This document shows positions 55,710-64,000 of a stretch of 64,000 nt of DNA, one piece after another. A program made the position numbers and the translations under genes. Position 1 is the stretch's first letter. Each line of letters opens with the position of its first letter. Below the pieces are notes generated by a model. The model searched no databases. It was not told where the DNA came from and saw nothing but the letters and a program-made list of their open reading frames with translations. The stretch comes from Clostridium carboxidivorans P7 (GTDB lineage Bacteria > Bacillota > Clostridia > Clostridiales > Clostridiaceae): contig NZ_CP011803.1 of NCBI RefSeq assembly GCF_001038625.1, positions 124,001 to 188,000 on the forward strand, in the 5' to 3' direction.

Positions 55710-57008
55710 ATGTATAATTTATTTAAGTTGAATAATGGATTAAGAGTTGTTGTAGAAAATATAGATTATGTTAATTCTGTAAGTGTAGGTTTATGGGTGG
55801 AAAATGGTTCAAGAAATGAAGACAAAACTAACAGTGGAATTTCTCACTTTATAGAACATATGTTTTTTAAAGGTACAAAAAAAAGAACTGCACTTGAAAT
55901 AGCTGAATGTATAGAAGATGTTGGTGGTCAAATAAATGCTTTTACAGGGAAAGAAGCTACTTGCTTTTATATTAAAGCTTTAGATTCACATTTAGAATTA
56001 AGTCTAGATGTAATATCAGATATGCTCTTTAATAGTAAATTTTCCACTGAAGACATAGAAAAGGAAAAAGGTGTTGTAATAGAAGAAATAAACATGAATG
56101 AGGATTCACCAGAAGATGTATTATCAGATCTTCACAGTGAAGCTATATGGGGAGAAGATCCTATATCGCTTCCTATACTAGGGGACATAGATACAGTAAA
56201 ATCTTTTACAAAGGATCAAATAGAAAAATATATTTCTTCATATTATATACCTGAAAATTCAATAATATCTATTGCAGGAAAATTTGATATGTCTAATATA
56301 GAAAAGCTTGTAGAAAAATATTTTGGACATTGGAATAGTAATAATAAAAAAATTACTATTTATTCAAAACCAGAACTACAGCAAAATCATCTTTTTAAAA
56401 AGAAAAGTATAGAACAACTTCATCTAAGCTTAGGTATACCAGGAATTGAAACAGGAAATGACAATATTTATACATTATTACTTTTAAGCAACATATTTGG
56501 TGGAGGAGCTTCTTCTATATTATTTCAAAAAATAAGAGAAGAAAAAGGCTTTTGCTATTCAATTTATTCATATGTTTCAGCTTTTAATAATACAGGTGTA
56601 TTAAACATATATACTAGTTTAAATCCTAAGTATGCAGCAGATGTAGTATTTACTATAAAGGAAGAAGTGGAGAAGTTCACCAAAACTGGTGTGAGTAAAG
56701 AAAAATTAGCTAAAGCTAAAGAACAACTTAAGGGAAGCTATATTTTAGGATTGGAAAGCACTAGTAGTAGGATGTTTAACAATGGAAAATCAGTTTTATT
56801 TTTAAATAGAATTAATACACCGGAACAAATTATAGAAAAGATTAATAAAATAGATGAAGAAAGTTTAAATTTTATTATGAAAAAAAGCTTCGGAAAAGGT
56901 ATAATAAATTCAGCTTTTGTAGGAGAAAAGGTAGATTTATCTCTTGTAACTGATATAATCCAAAAGGATACTGTACCGTTTAAAAACTCCAAAAGTGAGC
57001 AAGTGTAA
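55710..57008 (+). CDS. mlpA: M16-family zinc peptidase (MlpA/YmxG)
   Basis: The 432-residue insulinase-type peptidase has the inverted zinc motif HFIEH (residues 46-50, HxxEH) with the distal ligand in EEINMNEDSPED. The second domain ends in ...IINSAFVGEKV, as usual. In Bacillus the homolog (mlpA) follows pnp and is not essential; its natural substrate is not settled. Start ATG follows TTAGGAGGAG. ymxH follows 68 nt later. Confidence 0.95.
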   Translation: MYNLFKLNNGLRVVVENIDYVNSVSVGLWVENGSRNEDKTNSGISHFIEHMFFKGTKKRTALEIAECIEDVGGQINAFTGKEATCFYIKALDSHLELSLDVISDMLFNSKFSTEDIEKEKGVVIEEINMNEDSPEDVLSDLHSEAIWGEDPISLPILGDIDTVKSFTKDQIEKYISSYYIPENSIISIAGKFDMSNIEKLVEKYFGHWNSNNKKITIYSKPELQQNHLFKKKSIEQLHLSLGIPGIETGNDNIYTLLLLSNIFGGGASSILFQKIREEKGFCYSIYSYVSAFNNTGVLNIYTSLNPKYAADVVFTIKEEVEKFTKTGVSKEKLAKAKEQLKGSYILGLESTSSRMFNNGKSVLFLNRINTPEQIIEKINKIDEESLNFIMKKSFGKGIINSAFVGEKVDLSLVTDIIQKDTVPFKNSKSEQV

Positions 57009-57076
57009 TAACTACCTAATATAATTCATAGTATTAAAAATAAGATTAACTATAATTATATTAGGAGGTATTTAAA

Positions 57077-57349
57077 ATGAGTGATAACGTAAAACTGTAT
57101 AGTGAAATGGAGAGATATGAAATAATAAATGTAAATGATGGAGATAAGTTTAATTCATTAGGAAGTAATGATGTAGTTATTGACGAAGAAGGAAATTTAA
57201 AACTATTAATATTGAATAGTAGCAAATCTAAACTTGGATTGTTCGGAAAGACAGAATTTATAGAAGCACCATGGGAATGTGTAAAAAAGATTGGTTCTAA
57301 AACCATAATAATAGATGCGGATGAAAAAATGATAAAGAGATCTCATTAA
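57077..57349 (+). CDS. ymxH: YlmC/YmxH-family PRC-barrel sporulation protein
   Basis: The 90-residue protein begins MSDNVKLYSEMERYEIINV and continues NDGDKFNSLGSNDVVIDEEGNLKLLIL, a PRC-barrel fold of the YlmC/YmxH family linked with sporulation; function is not known. In Bacillus it precedes spoVFA. Here spoVFA, spoVFB and asd are missing and the next gene is dapG. It has AGGAGG before the ATG. Confidence 0.9.
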   Translation: MSDNVKLYSEMERYEIINVNDGDKFNSLGSNDVVIDEEGNLKLLILNSSKSKLGLFGKTEFIEAPWECVKKIGSKTIIIDADEKMIKRSH

Positions 57350-57403
57350 CATAAAAGAGGTCTCCTTAATATAATATTAATATAAATTTTTATGGAGGAA
57401 AAA

Positions 57404-58609
57404 ATGAATATATTAGTACAAAAATTTGGAGGGACCTCTGTTTCTACTCACGAAAGAAGATTAATGGTAGTTGATAAAATATTAAAAGCTAAAGAAGAAG
57501 GATTTTCACCAGTAGTAATAGTATCTGCTATGGGAAGAAAAGGTCAGCCTTATGCAACGGATACTCTTCTTTCATTAATAGGTGAAGAATTTAAAAATAG
57601 TAATAAATTAGCTACAGATTTATTGATGAGCTGTGGAGAAATTGTAAGTACTGTAGTAATGAGTGAGGAATTAAATAAGAAAAATTTACAAGCAGTACCG
57701 CTAACAGGGGGACAAGCAGGAATTGTAACTAGTGATAATTATAATGATGCTTCTGTTTTAAGAGTAGACACAGATAATATAATGAATATAATAAAAGAAG
57801 GCAAAATTCCAGTAGTGGCAGGTTTCCAAGGAAGAAGTGAAAAAGGTTTTATTACTACTTTGGGAAGAGGTGGAAGTGATGTTACGGCTTCTCTTTTAGG
57901 AGTAGCATTAAAAGCTGAGGAAGTTCAAATATATACAGATGTAGATGGTATAATGACTGCAGATCCTAGAATAGTTTCAGATGCTTTATTAATTGAAAAA
58001 ATAGGATATAATGAAGTTTTTCAATTTGCAGATCAAGGAGCAAAGGTAATACATCCTCGTGCCGTAGAAGTTGCAATGAAAGGAAATATACCTCTTGTTA
58101 TTAAGAATACTCTTAACGAGTGCAAGGGTACTATAATAAGTAATGATGTAATACCCAATTCACATAACGTAATAACTGGAATAACTTCTATGGGAGATAG
58201 AGTTCAAGTTACGGTAGAATTTGCACAAAATAGAAATAATGAAAATTATCATATATTGTTAGATGAATTGGCTAATGATATGATAAGTATAGATTTAATT
58301 AATGTATTTCCAAAAGAAAAAATATTCACTATTGACGAAAAAGATATGGAAAATTTTAAAATAGTCATGGAAAATTTGGGATTAAAATATTCTTTTGTTG
58401 AGCACTGTACAAAAATTGCTGTAATTGGAAGTAGAATGAGAGGTATTCCAGGTGTTATGGCAAAAATATTAAAAGCACTGTTAATGAATAATGTAGAAGT
58501 GCTTCAAACTGCAGATTCACATACAACTATATGGTGTCTTGTAGAAGATAAGGATGCAGATAATGCTATAAATTCACTTCATAGTGAATTTAAGTTGGGA
58601 AAAGAATAA
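57404..58609 (+). CDS. dapG: aspartate kinase (DapG-type)
   Basis: Aspartate kinase begins lysine, threonine, methionine and diaminopimelate synthesis; in spore-formers the pathway also supplies peptidoglycan and dipicolinate. The 401-residue protein starts MNILVQKFGGTSVST (KFGGTS at 7-12), has the kinase core to about 250 with GRGGSDVTASLLGVALKAEEVQIYTDVDGIMTADPRIV, and a C-terminal ACT pair (about 265-400) for feedback control. The frame could start 4 codons upstream at 57392, but TGGAGG serves ATG 57404. Follows ymxH by 54 nt. Confidence 0.96.
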   Translation: MNILVQKFGGTSVSTHERRLMVVDKILKAKEEGFSPVVIVSAMGRKGQPYATDTLLSLIGEEFKNSNKLATDLLMSCGEIVSTVVMSEELNKKNLQAVPLTGGQAGIVTSDNYNDASVLRVDTDNIMNIIKEGKIPVVAGFQGRSEKGFITTLGRGGSDVTASLLGVALKAEEVQIYTDVDGIMTADPRIVSDALLIEKIGYNEVFQFADQGAKVIHPRAVEVAMKGNIPLVIKNTLNECKGTIISNDVIPNSHNVITGITSMGDRVQVTVEFAQNRNNENYHILLDELANDMISIDLINVFPKEKIFTIDEKDMENFKIVMENLGLKYSFVEHCTKIAVIGSRMRGIPGVMAKILKALLMNNVEVLQTADSHTTIWCLVEDKDADNAINSLHSEFKLGKE

Positions 58610-58673
58610 TATTAAAATGAATATGTATCCTCTTTAATGCACAAAATAAACTTGTGTTAAGGAGGGGATTATT

Positions 58674-59363
58674 ATGCCAGAAGAAAAGGATAATGAAAAT
58701 AGAAATGAAAATGAAAGTGAAAATTTGGAAAGCATAAAAGAACTAGGCGTTATGAATAATGAAAAAAATAAGGATAAAATTCAAGTGCTCCCTATAATAG
58801 GTCAAATTGAAGGGCACATGATTTTACCTCCTCAAAGTAAAAGTACTAAATATGAGCACGTTATACCTCAATTGATAAATATAGAAAATGACCAAAATAT
58901 AGAAGGATTGCTGATAGTTTTAAATACTGTAGGTGGTGATGTGGAAGCAGGACTTGCCATAGCTGAGATGATAAGAAGTTTAAGTAAGCCTACAGTTTCT
59001 TTAGTTATTGGAGGAGGACACTCCATAGGAGTACCACTTGCTACTGCTGCAGATTATTCTTTTATATCACCTTCAGCCACTATGATTATTCATCCTATAA
59101 GAATGAATGGTTTAGTTATAGGTGTTCCTCAAACCTTTGAATATTTTAACAAAATGCAGGAAAGAATAACAGAATTCATAGTTAGAACATCCAAAATAAA
59201 GAGAGAACAGGTGCAAAAACTTATGGTTCAGACGGATGAGCTTTTAAATGATATGGGCACTATATTAATAGGAGAACAGGCAGTAGAAGCTGGACTTATA
59301 GATCAGGTAGGGGGCATAAGTGATGCCATAAAGAAATTAAATGTTCTTATGGAGGAAAAATAG
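58674..59363 (+). CDS. tepA: TepA/ClpP-like serine protease
   Basis: The 229-residue protein is a ClpP-fold member of the TepA group, which in B. subtilis helps translocation of secreted proteins and spore outgrowth. The catalytic Ser117 is in [11 protein letters not shown] and His140 in MIIHPIRM. A 25-residue acidic, asparagine-rich N-terminal tail is not part of the fold. No signal peptide. It lies before ftsK/spoIIIE, as in Bacillus, with AAGGAGGGG before the ATG. Confidence 0.93.
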   Translation: MPEEKDNENRNENESENLESIKELGVMNNEKNKDKIQVLPIIGQIEGHMILPPQSKSTKYEHVIPQLINIENDQNIEGLLIVLNTVGGDVEAGLAIAEMIRSLSKPTVSLVIGGGHSIGVPLATAADYSFISPSATMIIHPIRMNGLVIGVPQTFEYFNKMQERITEFIVRTSKIKREQVQKLMVQTDELLNDMGTILIGEQAVEAGLIDQVGGISDAIKKLNVLMEEK

Positions 59364-59378
59364 TTTTTAGTAAAAATC

Positions 59379-59399
59379 ACCATAGGTGCTTCCTATGGT
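59379..59399 (+). terminator. hairpin after tepA
   Basis: ACCATAGG pairs perfectly with CCTATGGT over a five-base loop; AATTTATATT follows, so the T tract is poor. Confidence 0.5.
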
Positions 59400-59474
59400 A
59401 ATTTATATTTATAGAAAGTTTTGAAAGGAAATCCTTATTAAATGTAGAATTATTAACTGGAGGTGATAAGTTAC

Positions 59475-61739
59475 ATGGCTAGAAAAATGGCTAGGAAAAA
59501 GGAAAAATATGAATTAAATAGTGATATAAAAGGCATTTTATTAGTTACTATAGGAGTACTCATGGTAATTAGTGTTTTTTCTTCTGAAGCCTCAGGCATC
59601 TTAGGCAAGTTTGTAAGAAAGATATTAATAGCCATTGCAGGACTTGGAGCCTTTATTTTTCCTATTTTAATAATTTTTATAGGATTTTGTTGCATAGTAA
59701 AAAAAAATAGGATAAGTTTTAGTAAGAAATTTTATGGAATACTAATTTCTATAATAGATACTTTATTATTTATACAGATGATATTAATGCCTAATTATTA
59801 TATAAATAATGATATAAGCCTAGGTATAAAAAAGATATATGAGACAGACAAAATAGTACATGGAGGAATTATAAGCTTTTTAATCGATATACCTTTATTA
59901 AATTTATTTGGTACTGTAGGTTGCTATGTGATTTTTATTGCTATATATATAATATGCTTCATATTAATGAGTAAAATTACCATATATGATATATTACATA
60001 ATATTAAATATGCATTAAAAGATGATGGTGTGGATGATGAAATTATTCAAGAAAAAGAAGACATAAAAGGTGATCATTTAGAAAATAATGATGAAAAGCA
60101 AAGTTTTATAAAAAATATAAATAATAGGATAAAGATATTAGATTTTATGAAAGCAGGAGATAAGAAAACTGATGAAGAAGTAAAGGATATTGAAGTTAAA
60201 AAAGATGAAAAATTAAGGGACAAGGTTCCAGAAATGCAAATTCAATGTGCTGCAGATAAAGCAGTAGATGATTCAATTAATATGGAACTTGATAGACAGA
60301 TAAAAATAGGTCATAATGTACAAAGTGTCAAATATAAAATTCCACCGATAGACTTGCTTAAGCTCAATGTTCAATCTAAATTAAATAAAGAGGATAAAAG
60401 GGAATTAATCAGTAATGCTAATAAGTTAGTTGAGACTTTAGCTAGTTTTGGTGTTGAGGCTAATGTCAATCAGGTTAGTAAAGGTCCTTCAGTTACTAGA
60501 TTTGAATTACAGCCAAGTCCAGGAGTGAAGGTAAGTAAAATAGTTAATTTATCTGATGACATAGCATTAGGACTTGCAGCTTCAGGAGTTAGAATAGAAG
60601 CTCCTATACCTGGTAAATCTGCTATAGGAATAGAAGTACCTAATAGAGATTTAACACCTGTTTATTTGAGAGAAGTTATAGAATCACCTGAATTTGTAAA
60701 TTATAATAAAAATTTAGTTTACTGCTTAGGAAAAGATATAGGAGGAAATTGTGTTGTATCTGATCTTAGCAAAATGCCTCATATGCTTATAGCAGGTGCA
60801 ACTGGTTCCGGTAAAAGTGTATGTATAAATACCCTTATAATAAGTTTACTTTATAAATACTCACCAGAAAATGTAAAACTCTTAATGATAGATCCTAAAG
60901 TAGTTGAACTCAGTGTTTATAATGGAATACCTCATCTTTTGATACCTGTGGTTACAGATCCTAAAAAAGCTGCAGGTGCTTTAAATTGGGCTGTTCAAGA
61001 AATGACTAGAAGATATAAGCTTTTTGCGGAAAATTCAGTGAGAAATATTGAAGGTTATAATGAATTATTTGAAAAAGGTAAAATTGAAAGTAAACTACCT
61101 TTTGTGGTAATAATTATTGATGAATTAGCAGATTTAATGATGGTATGCCCAAACGATGTTGAAGATTACATAGGAAGACTAGCACAAATGGCAAGAGCTG
61201 CAGGTATGCATTTAGTTATTGCAACACAAAGACCTTCTGTTGACGTTATTACAGGAGTTATAAAAGCTAATATACCATCCAGAATATCTTTTGCTGTATC
61301 AAGCCAGATAGATTCTCGAACTATACTTGATACCACTGGTGCAGAAAAACTTTTAGGTAAAGGAGACATGTTATTTTATCCTGTAGGGGAGCCTAAACCT
61401 ATAAGAATACAAGGAGCATTCATTTCAGAAAATGAAGTAGAAAATGTGGTTAACTTTATTAAAGAACAGCAGGGAGAACCAGAATATAAAGATGAAATAA
61501 TAAATCAAATAGATAGTAGTACAAGTGAAAGCAATTCAGAATGTGATGAATTACTAGGTGAAGCTACCAGAATAGTTGTTGATGCAGGTCAAGCTTCTAC
61601 ATCGCTTTTACAAAGAAGACTTAGAATAGGATATAATAGAGCTGCTAGAATAATAGATCAAATGGAGGAAAGAGGAATTATTTCAGGGAGAGATGGAAGT
61701 AAACCAAGGCAGGTGCTTATAAATCGAGAAGATTTGTAA
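59475..61739 (+). CDS. ftsK: DNA translocase FtsK/SpoIIIE
   Basis: It pumps chromosomal DNA across the septum in division or into the forespore. The 754-residue protein has four N-terminal membrane helices (about 17-165), a charged linker, and the motor domain with Walker A GATGSGKS (441-448) and Walker B FVVIIIDELADLM (Asp549, Glu550), then a C-terminal gamma winged helix (about 690-754, LGEATRIVVDAGQASTSLLQRRLRIGYNRAARIIDQME). The start is ATG 59475 after GGAGGTGA; the open frame extends to GTG 59463. Position after tepA suggests the SpoIIIE role, but FtsK and SpoIIIE cannot be told apart by sequence alone. Confidence 0.96.
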   Translation: MARKMARKKEKYELNSDIKGILLVTIGVLMVISVFSSEASGILGKFVRKILIAIAGLGAFIFPILIIFIGFCCIVKKNRISFSKKFYGILISIIDTLLFIQMILMPNYYINNDISLGIKKIYETDKIVHGGIISFLIDIPLLNLFGTVGCYVIFIAIYIICFILMSKITIYDILHNIKYALKDDGVDDEIIQEKEDIKGDHLENNDEKQSFIKNINNRIKILDFMKAGDKKTDEEVKDIEVKKDEKLRDKVPEMQIQCAADKAVDDSINMELDRQIKIGHNVQSVKYKIPPIDLLKLNVQSKLNKEDKRELISNANKLVETLASFGVEANVNQVSKGPSVTRFELQPSPGVKVSKIVNLSDDIALGLAASGVRIEAPIPGKSAIGIEVPNRDLTPVYLREVIESPEFVNYNKNLVYCLGKDIGGNCVVSDLSKMPHMLIAGATGSGKSVCINTLIISLLYKYSPENVKLLMIDPKVVELSVYNGIPHLLIPVVTDPKKAAGALNWAVQEMTRRYKLFAENSVRNIEGYNELFEKGKIESKLPFVVIIIDELADLMMVCPNDVEDYIGRLAQMARAAGMHLVIATQRPSVDVITGVIKANIPSRISFAVSSQIDSRTILDTTGAEKLLGKGDMLFYPVGEPKPIRIQGAFISENEVENVVNFIKEQQGEPEYKDEIINQIDSSTSESNSECDELLGEATRIVVDAGQASTSLLQRRLRIGYNRAARIIDQMEERGIISGRDGSKPRQVLINREDL

Positions 61740-61835
61740 TTAAATCTAAAAACTTACTTGTAAAATATAAAAAGTAGATTTAAAATAAAGTGTGTGTTTT
61801 TTAATTTTAACAGTATATATTCAGGAGGAAAAATA

Positions 61836-63176
61836 GTGGATAATTTAAAAGTTGGACTAATAAGTTTGGGCTGTGATAAAAATAGAATAGATTCTGAAAT
61901 TATTCTCAGCAATATTAAAGCTAACAATGAAATAGTAAATGATGCAAAAAAAGCAGACATAATAATTGTAAACACCTGTGGATTTATAGAAACTTCAAAA
62001 CAAGAATCTATAGATACCATATTGGAAATGGCTAAATATAAAAATAAATATAATTGTAAATTGCTTGTAGTAACAGGATGTCTTACTCAAAGATATGGTA
62101 AAGAACTTATGGAGCTTATGCCGGAAATAGATGTAATGCTGGGAGTTAATGATTATGATAAATTAAATGAAAGCATAGATAAGTGTATTAAAAATAGTGA
62201 AGAAAAGGTCTATAGCTGTGAATATAAAGATGCAGGAATAAATGAAGGAGAAAGAATTTTAACAACTCCATCTCATACAGCTTATATAAGAATAGCAGAA
62301 GGCTGTAATAATTTTTGCACTTATTGTATAATTCCTAAAATAAGAGGAAAATATAGAAGTAGATCAATGGAAAATATTATAAAAGAAGCACAAAGTTTAG
62401 CACAGCAAGGGGTTAAAGAAATAATACTTGTAGCCCAAGATACTACTAGATATGGAACAGACATATATGGTAAAAAAGCTCTTAGTGAACTTATACGTAA
62501 GCTTTCTAAAATAGAGAATATTCATTGGATAAGGATACTTTATTGTTATCCAGAAGAAATTACAGAAGAACTTATAGATGAAATAGCAACTAATACTAAA
62601 GTATGTAAATATTTAGATATTCCACTTCAACATATAAGTAATAATATTTTAAAAGCTATGGGAAGAAGAGGAACTAAAGAAGAGATATTAAATAATATAA
62701 ATAAACTTCGAGAAAAAGTAAAAAATATTGTACTTAGAACATCTATTATAGTAGGCTTTCCAGGAGAAACTGAAGAAGACTTTCAGGAATTAAAAGATTT
62801 TATTAAGGATGAAAAACTGGATAAGTTAGGAGTATTTAAGTATTCCAGAGAAGATGGAACTCCAGCAGCTTTAATGAAAAATCAGATTGATGAAAAGGTA
62901 AAGGAAAGTCGAGAAGAAGAACTGATGAGTATTCAACAGGAAATATCAAAACAGATCAATAGCAATAAAATCGGAAGAGTGTATGAAGTTATAGTAGAAG
63001 GTAAAGAAGAAGAAGAATGGTATGGGAGAAATTATGAGATGACACCAGAGATAGATGGGTTAGTCTACTTTAACTGTGATAACAATTTGGAAATTGGTTC
63101 CATAGTTAACGTAAAGATTACTCATAGCTTAGAATATGATTTAATAGGAGTTGTATGTGATGAATCTTGCAAATAA
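61836..63176 (+). CDS. rimO: ribosomal protein S12 methylthiotransferase RimO
   Basis: RimO methylthiolates an aspartate of S12. The 446-residue radical SAM enzyme has the N-terminal MTTase cluster cysteines C13 (LGCDKNR), C48 (NTCGF) and C82 (TGCL), the radical SAM motif C157-x3-C161-x2-C164 in [10 protein letters not shown], and a C-terminal TRAM domain. The open frame runs further upstream, but TCAGGAGG places GTG 61836 as the start. The next gene overlaps its last 17 nt. The rimO-pgsA order is typical of clostridia. Confidence 0.96.
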   Translation: MDNLKVGLISLGCDKNRIDSEIILSNIKANNEIVNDAKKADIIIVNTCGFIETSKQESIDTILEMAKYKNKYNCKLLVVTGCLTQRYGKELMELMPEIDVMLGVNDYDKLNESIDKCIKNSEEKVYSCEYKDAGINEGERILTTPSHTAYIRIAEGCNNFCTYCIIPKIRGKYRSRSMENIIKEAQSLAQQGVKEIILVAQDTTRYGTDIYGKKALSELIRKLSKIENIHWIRILYCYPEEITEELIDEIATNTKVCKYLDIPLQHISNNILKAMGRRGTKEEILNNINKLREKVKNIVLRTSIIVGFPGETEEDFQELKDFIKDEKLDKLGVFKYSREDGTPAALMKNQIDEKVKESREEELMSIQQEISKQINSNKIGRVYEVIVEGKEEEEWYGRNYEMTPEIDGLVYFNCDNNLEIGSIVNVKITHSLEYDLIGVVCDESCK

Positions 63177-63747
63177 ACTTACGATATTAAGAATTTTATT
63201 AATTCCCTTCTTTCTAATATTTATAACTATAAAAGGTGTACCTTATGGTAAACTTATTGCCATCGCTATATTTATAATAGCTTCAATTACGGATAAGCTG
63301 GATGGATACATAGCAAGAAGTAGAAATCAAGTAACTAGGTTTGGCAAATTTATGGATCCTTTGGCAGATAAGTTATTAGTTACAGCAGCATTAATATCAT
63401 TAGTGGAATATCGTATAATACCAAACTGGGTAGCTACAATAATTATTGCTAGAGAATTTGCAGTAACAGGCTTGAGAACAGTAGCTGCAGCAGAAGGGAT
63501 AGTTATAGCAGCTAGTAAATGGGGGAAGGCTAAAACAGTAACCCAAATAATAGCCATTGTATTAGCATTGCTAAACTTGAATTATAATCATGTATCTTTA
63601 GGAATTATTAGAAGGTTTATTAATTATCCACATAAGTTTTTAAATATAACTACAGATATAGCAATGGGATTAGCGGTAATTATTACTATAATTTCAGGTG
63701 TGGATTATTTTGTTAAAAATAAGGAAGTAATGAGAACAGACAAATAG
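63160..63747 (+). CDS. pgsA: CDP-diacylglycerol-glycerol-3-phosphate 3-phosphatidyltransferase
   Basis: PgsA makes phosphatidylglycerol phosphate from CDP-diacylglycerol (the product of CdsA, above). The 195-residue membrane protein has about four helices and the CDP-alcohol phosphatidyltransferase motif [29 protein letters not shown] (D-x2-D-G-x2-A-R-x8-G-x3-D-x3-D), about residues 45-72. ATG 63160 lies 9 nt after TAGGAG and inside the end of rimO, so they are translationally coupled. Length is typical (about 190). Confidence 0.96.
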   Translation: MNLANKLTILRILLIPFFLIFITIKGVPYGKLIAIAIFIIASITDKLDGYIARSRNQVTRFGKFMDPLADKLLVTAALISLVEYRIIPNWVATIIIAREFAVTGLRTVAAAEGIVIAASKWGKAKTVTQIIAIVLALLNLNYNHVSLGIIRRFINYPHKFLNITTDIAMGLAVIITIISGVDYFVKNKEVMRTDK

Positions 63748-63757
63748 AAAATAAAAT

Positions 63758-63786
63758 TTAGCATGATAAGTAAAATGTGATACAAT
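63758..63786 (+). promoter_or_regulatory. candidate promoter downstream of pgsA
   Basis: TTAGCA and TACAAT with a 17-nt spacer and a TGa extension. It lies 11 nt after the pgsA stop. Confidence 0.4.
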
Positions 63787-63805
63787 ATTTTAGTGGATAT
63801 TTAAT

Positions 63806-63846
63806 AGTTAAGGAAGTTACTTTTACAGTAAAGAACTTTCTTAACT
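63806..63846 (+). terminator. long hairpin downstream of pgsA (terminator or attenuator)
   Basis: A 13-pair stem (one G-U) encloses a 15-nt loop with its own TTTAC / GTAAA pairing. Only three T residues follow, so it may end pgsA transcription or act as an attenuator for the next gene. Confidence 0.55.
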
Positions 63847-64000
63847 GTTTATTAATTATTATTCATTTTGAAAATTGTATCTTATTTTTTTGTTTGTGGA
63901 CTAGATATATGTAATACTGTCAATAATTATATTGTAAAGTTAAAAATGTTATTTTTAATTACATTTATGTAGTTGACCGTAAATGTAATATATTATATAA

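Larger units (their letters stand above)
63748..64000 (+). other. 253-nt tail after pgsA with a promoter and leader-like hairpins
   Basis: The sequence TTAGCA (63758-63763), 17 nt, TACAAT (63781-63786) with a TGa extension resembles a promoter. A 13-pair hairpin AGTTAAGGAAGTT / AACTTTCTTAACT (63806-63846, one G-U pair) follows about 15 nt after the expected start, and 10-base arms ATTACATTTA / TAAATGTAAT at 63958-63989 make another. No gene is complete before the window ends. In clostridia cinA or recA usually comes next, but neither start is visible. Confidence 0.5.

Noticed and set aside
63748..64000. LexA box before a presumed recA
   Set aside because: No GAAC-N4-GTTC-type dyad is present in the visible tail.

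Overview
The window is a gene-dense, low-GC stretch of an endospore-forming anaerobic Firmicute. The very AT-rich codon use, strong GGAGG ribosome-binding sites, many GTG/TTG starts, the sporulation genes (spoVM, ylbJ, spoVS, ymxH, a SpoIIIE/FtsK translocase) and the fermentative pta-ackA pair all point to Clostridium sensu stricto (cluster I). I cannot name the species. The gene order is a condensed version of the conserved Bacillus subtilis block running from spoVM-rpmB-yloUV-recG through plsX-acpP-rnc-smc-ftsY-ffh, rpsP-rimM-trmD-rplS, dprA-topA-codY, rpsB-tsf-pyrH-frr-uppS-cdsA-dxr-rseP, rimP-nusA-infB-rbfA-truB-ribF-rpsO-pnp and ymxH-dapG-tepA-spoIIIE to rimO-pgsA.

Layout. 1-0.6 kb: the tail of an unidentified gene, then a small membrane protein and a 23-codon spoVM behind a sigma-E-like promoter. 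0.6-9.4 kb: rpmB (-), yloU-fakA, recG, rsmD-coaD, a coiled-coil protein, then ylbJ and tmcAL on the minus strand. 9.7-14.2 kb: pta-ackA, the DUF177 gene with rpmF, plsX and acpP (fatty acid supply). 14.3-23.7 kb: rnc, a radical SAM gene, spoVS, a 32-residue membrane protein, smc, the SRP genes ftsY-ylxM-ffh, and rpsP-khpA. 23.7-27.9 kb: rimM-trmD, rplS with a structured leader, lepB, rbgA, rnhB. 27.9-33.1 kb: yraN (-), comM, an inserted minus-strand pair (AP-endonuclease-like TIM barrel and metallo-beta-lactamase), and dprA. 33.2-45.2 kb: topA, codY, rpsB-tsf, pyrH-frr, uppS, cdsA, dxr-rseP-ispG (isoprenoid and envelope lipid supply). 45.2-55.7 kb: the rimP-nusA-infB operon, nrnA-truB-ribF, rpsO, pnp (translation and RNA decay). 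55.7-64 kb: M16 peptidase, ymxH, dapG, tepA, ftsK/spoIIIE, rimO, pgsA.

Almost every gene is a recognisable housekeeping gene. I found no prophage, insertion sequence, CRISPR array, tRNA or rRNA, and no clearly new defence or biosynthetic system. The most rewarding material is between the genes: two micro-ORFs too short for most gene callers, sigma-E-like and sigma-H-like promoters at spoVM and spoVS, several structured leaders (rplS, rimP-nusA, rpsO, rpsB, rnc, comM), and a recurrent use of TTG starts placed 5-7 nt after a strong Shine-Dalgarno sequence. Start positions given here often differ from the longest open frame because they were chosen by ribosome-binding site and family length. All statements about homologs come from recognition of the translated sequence, not from a database search.
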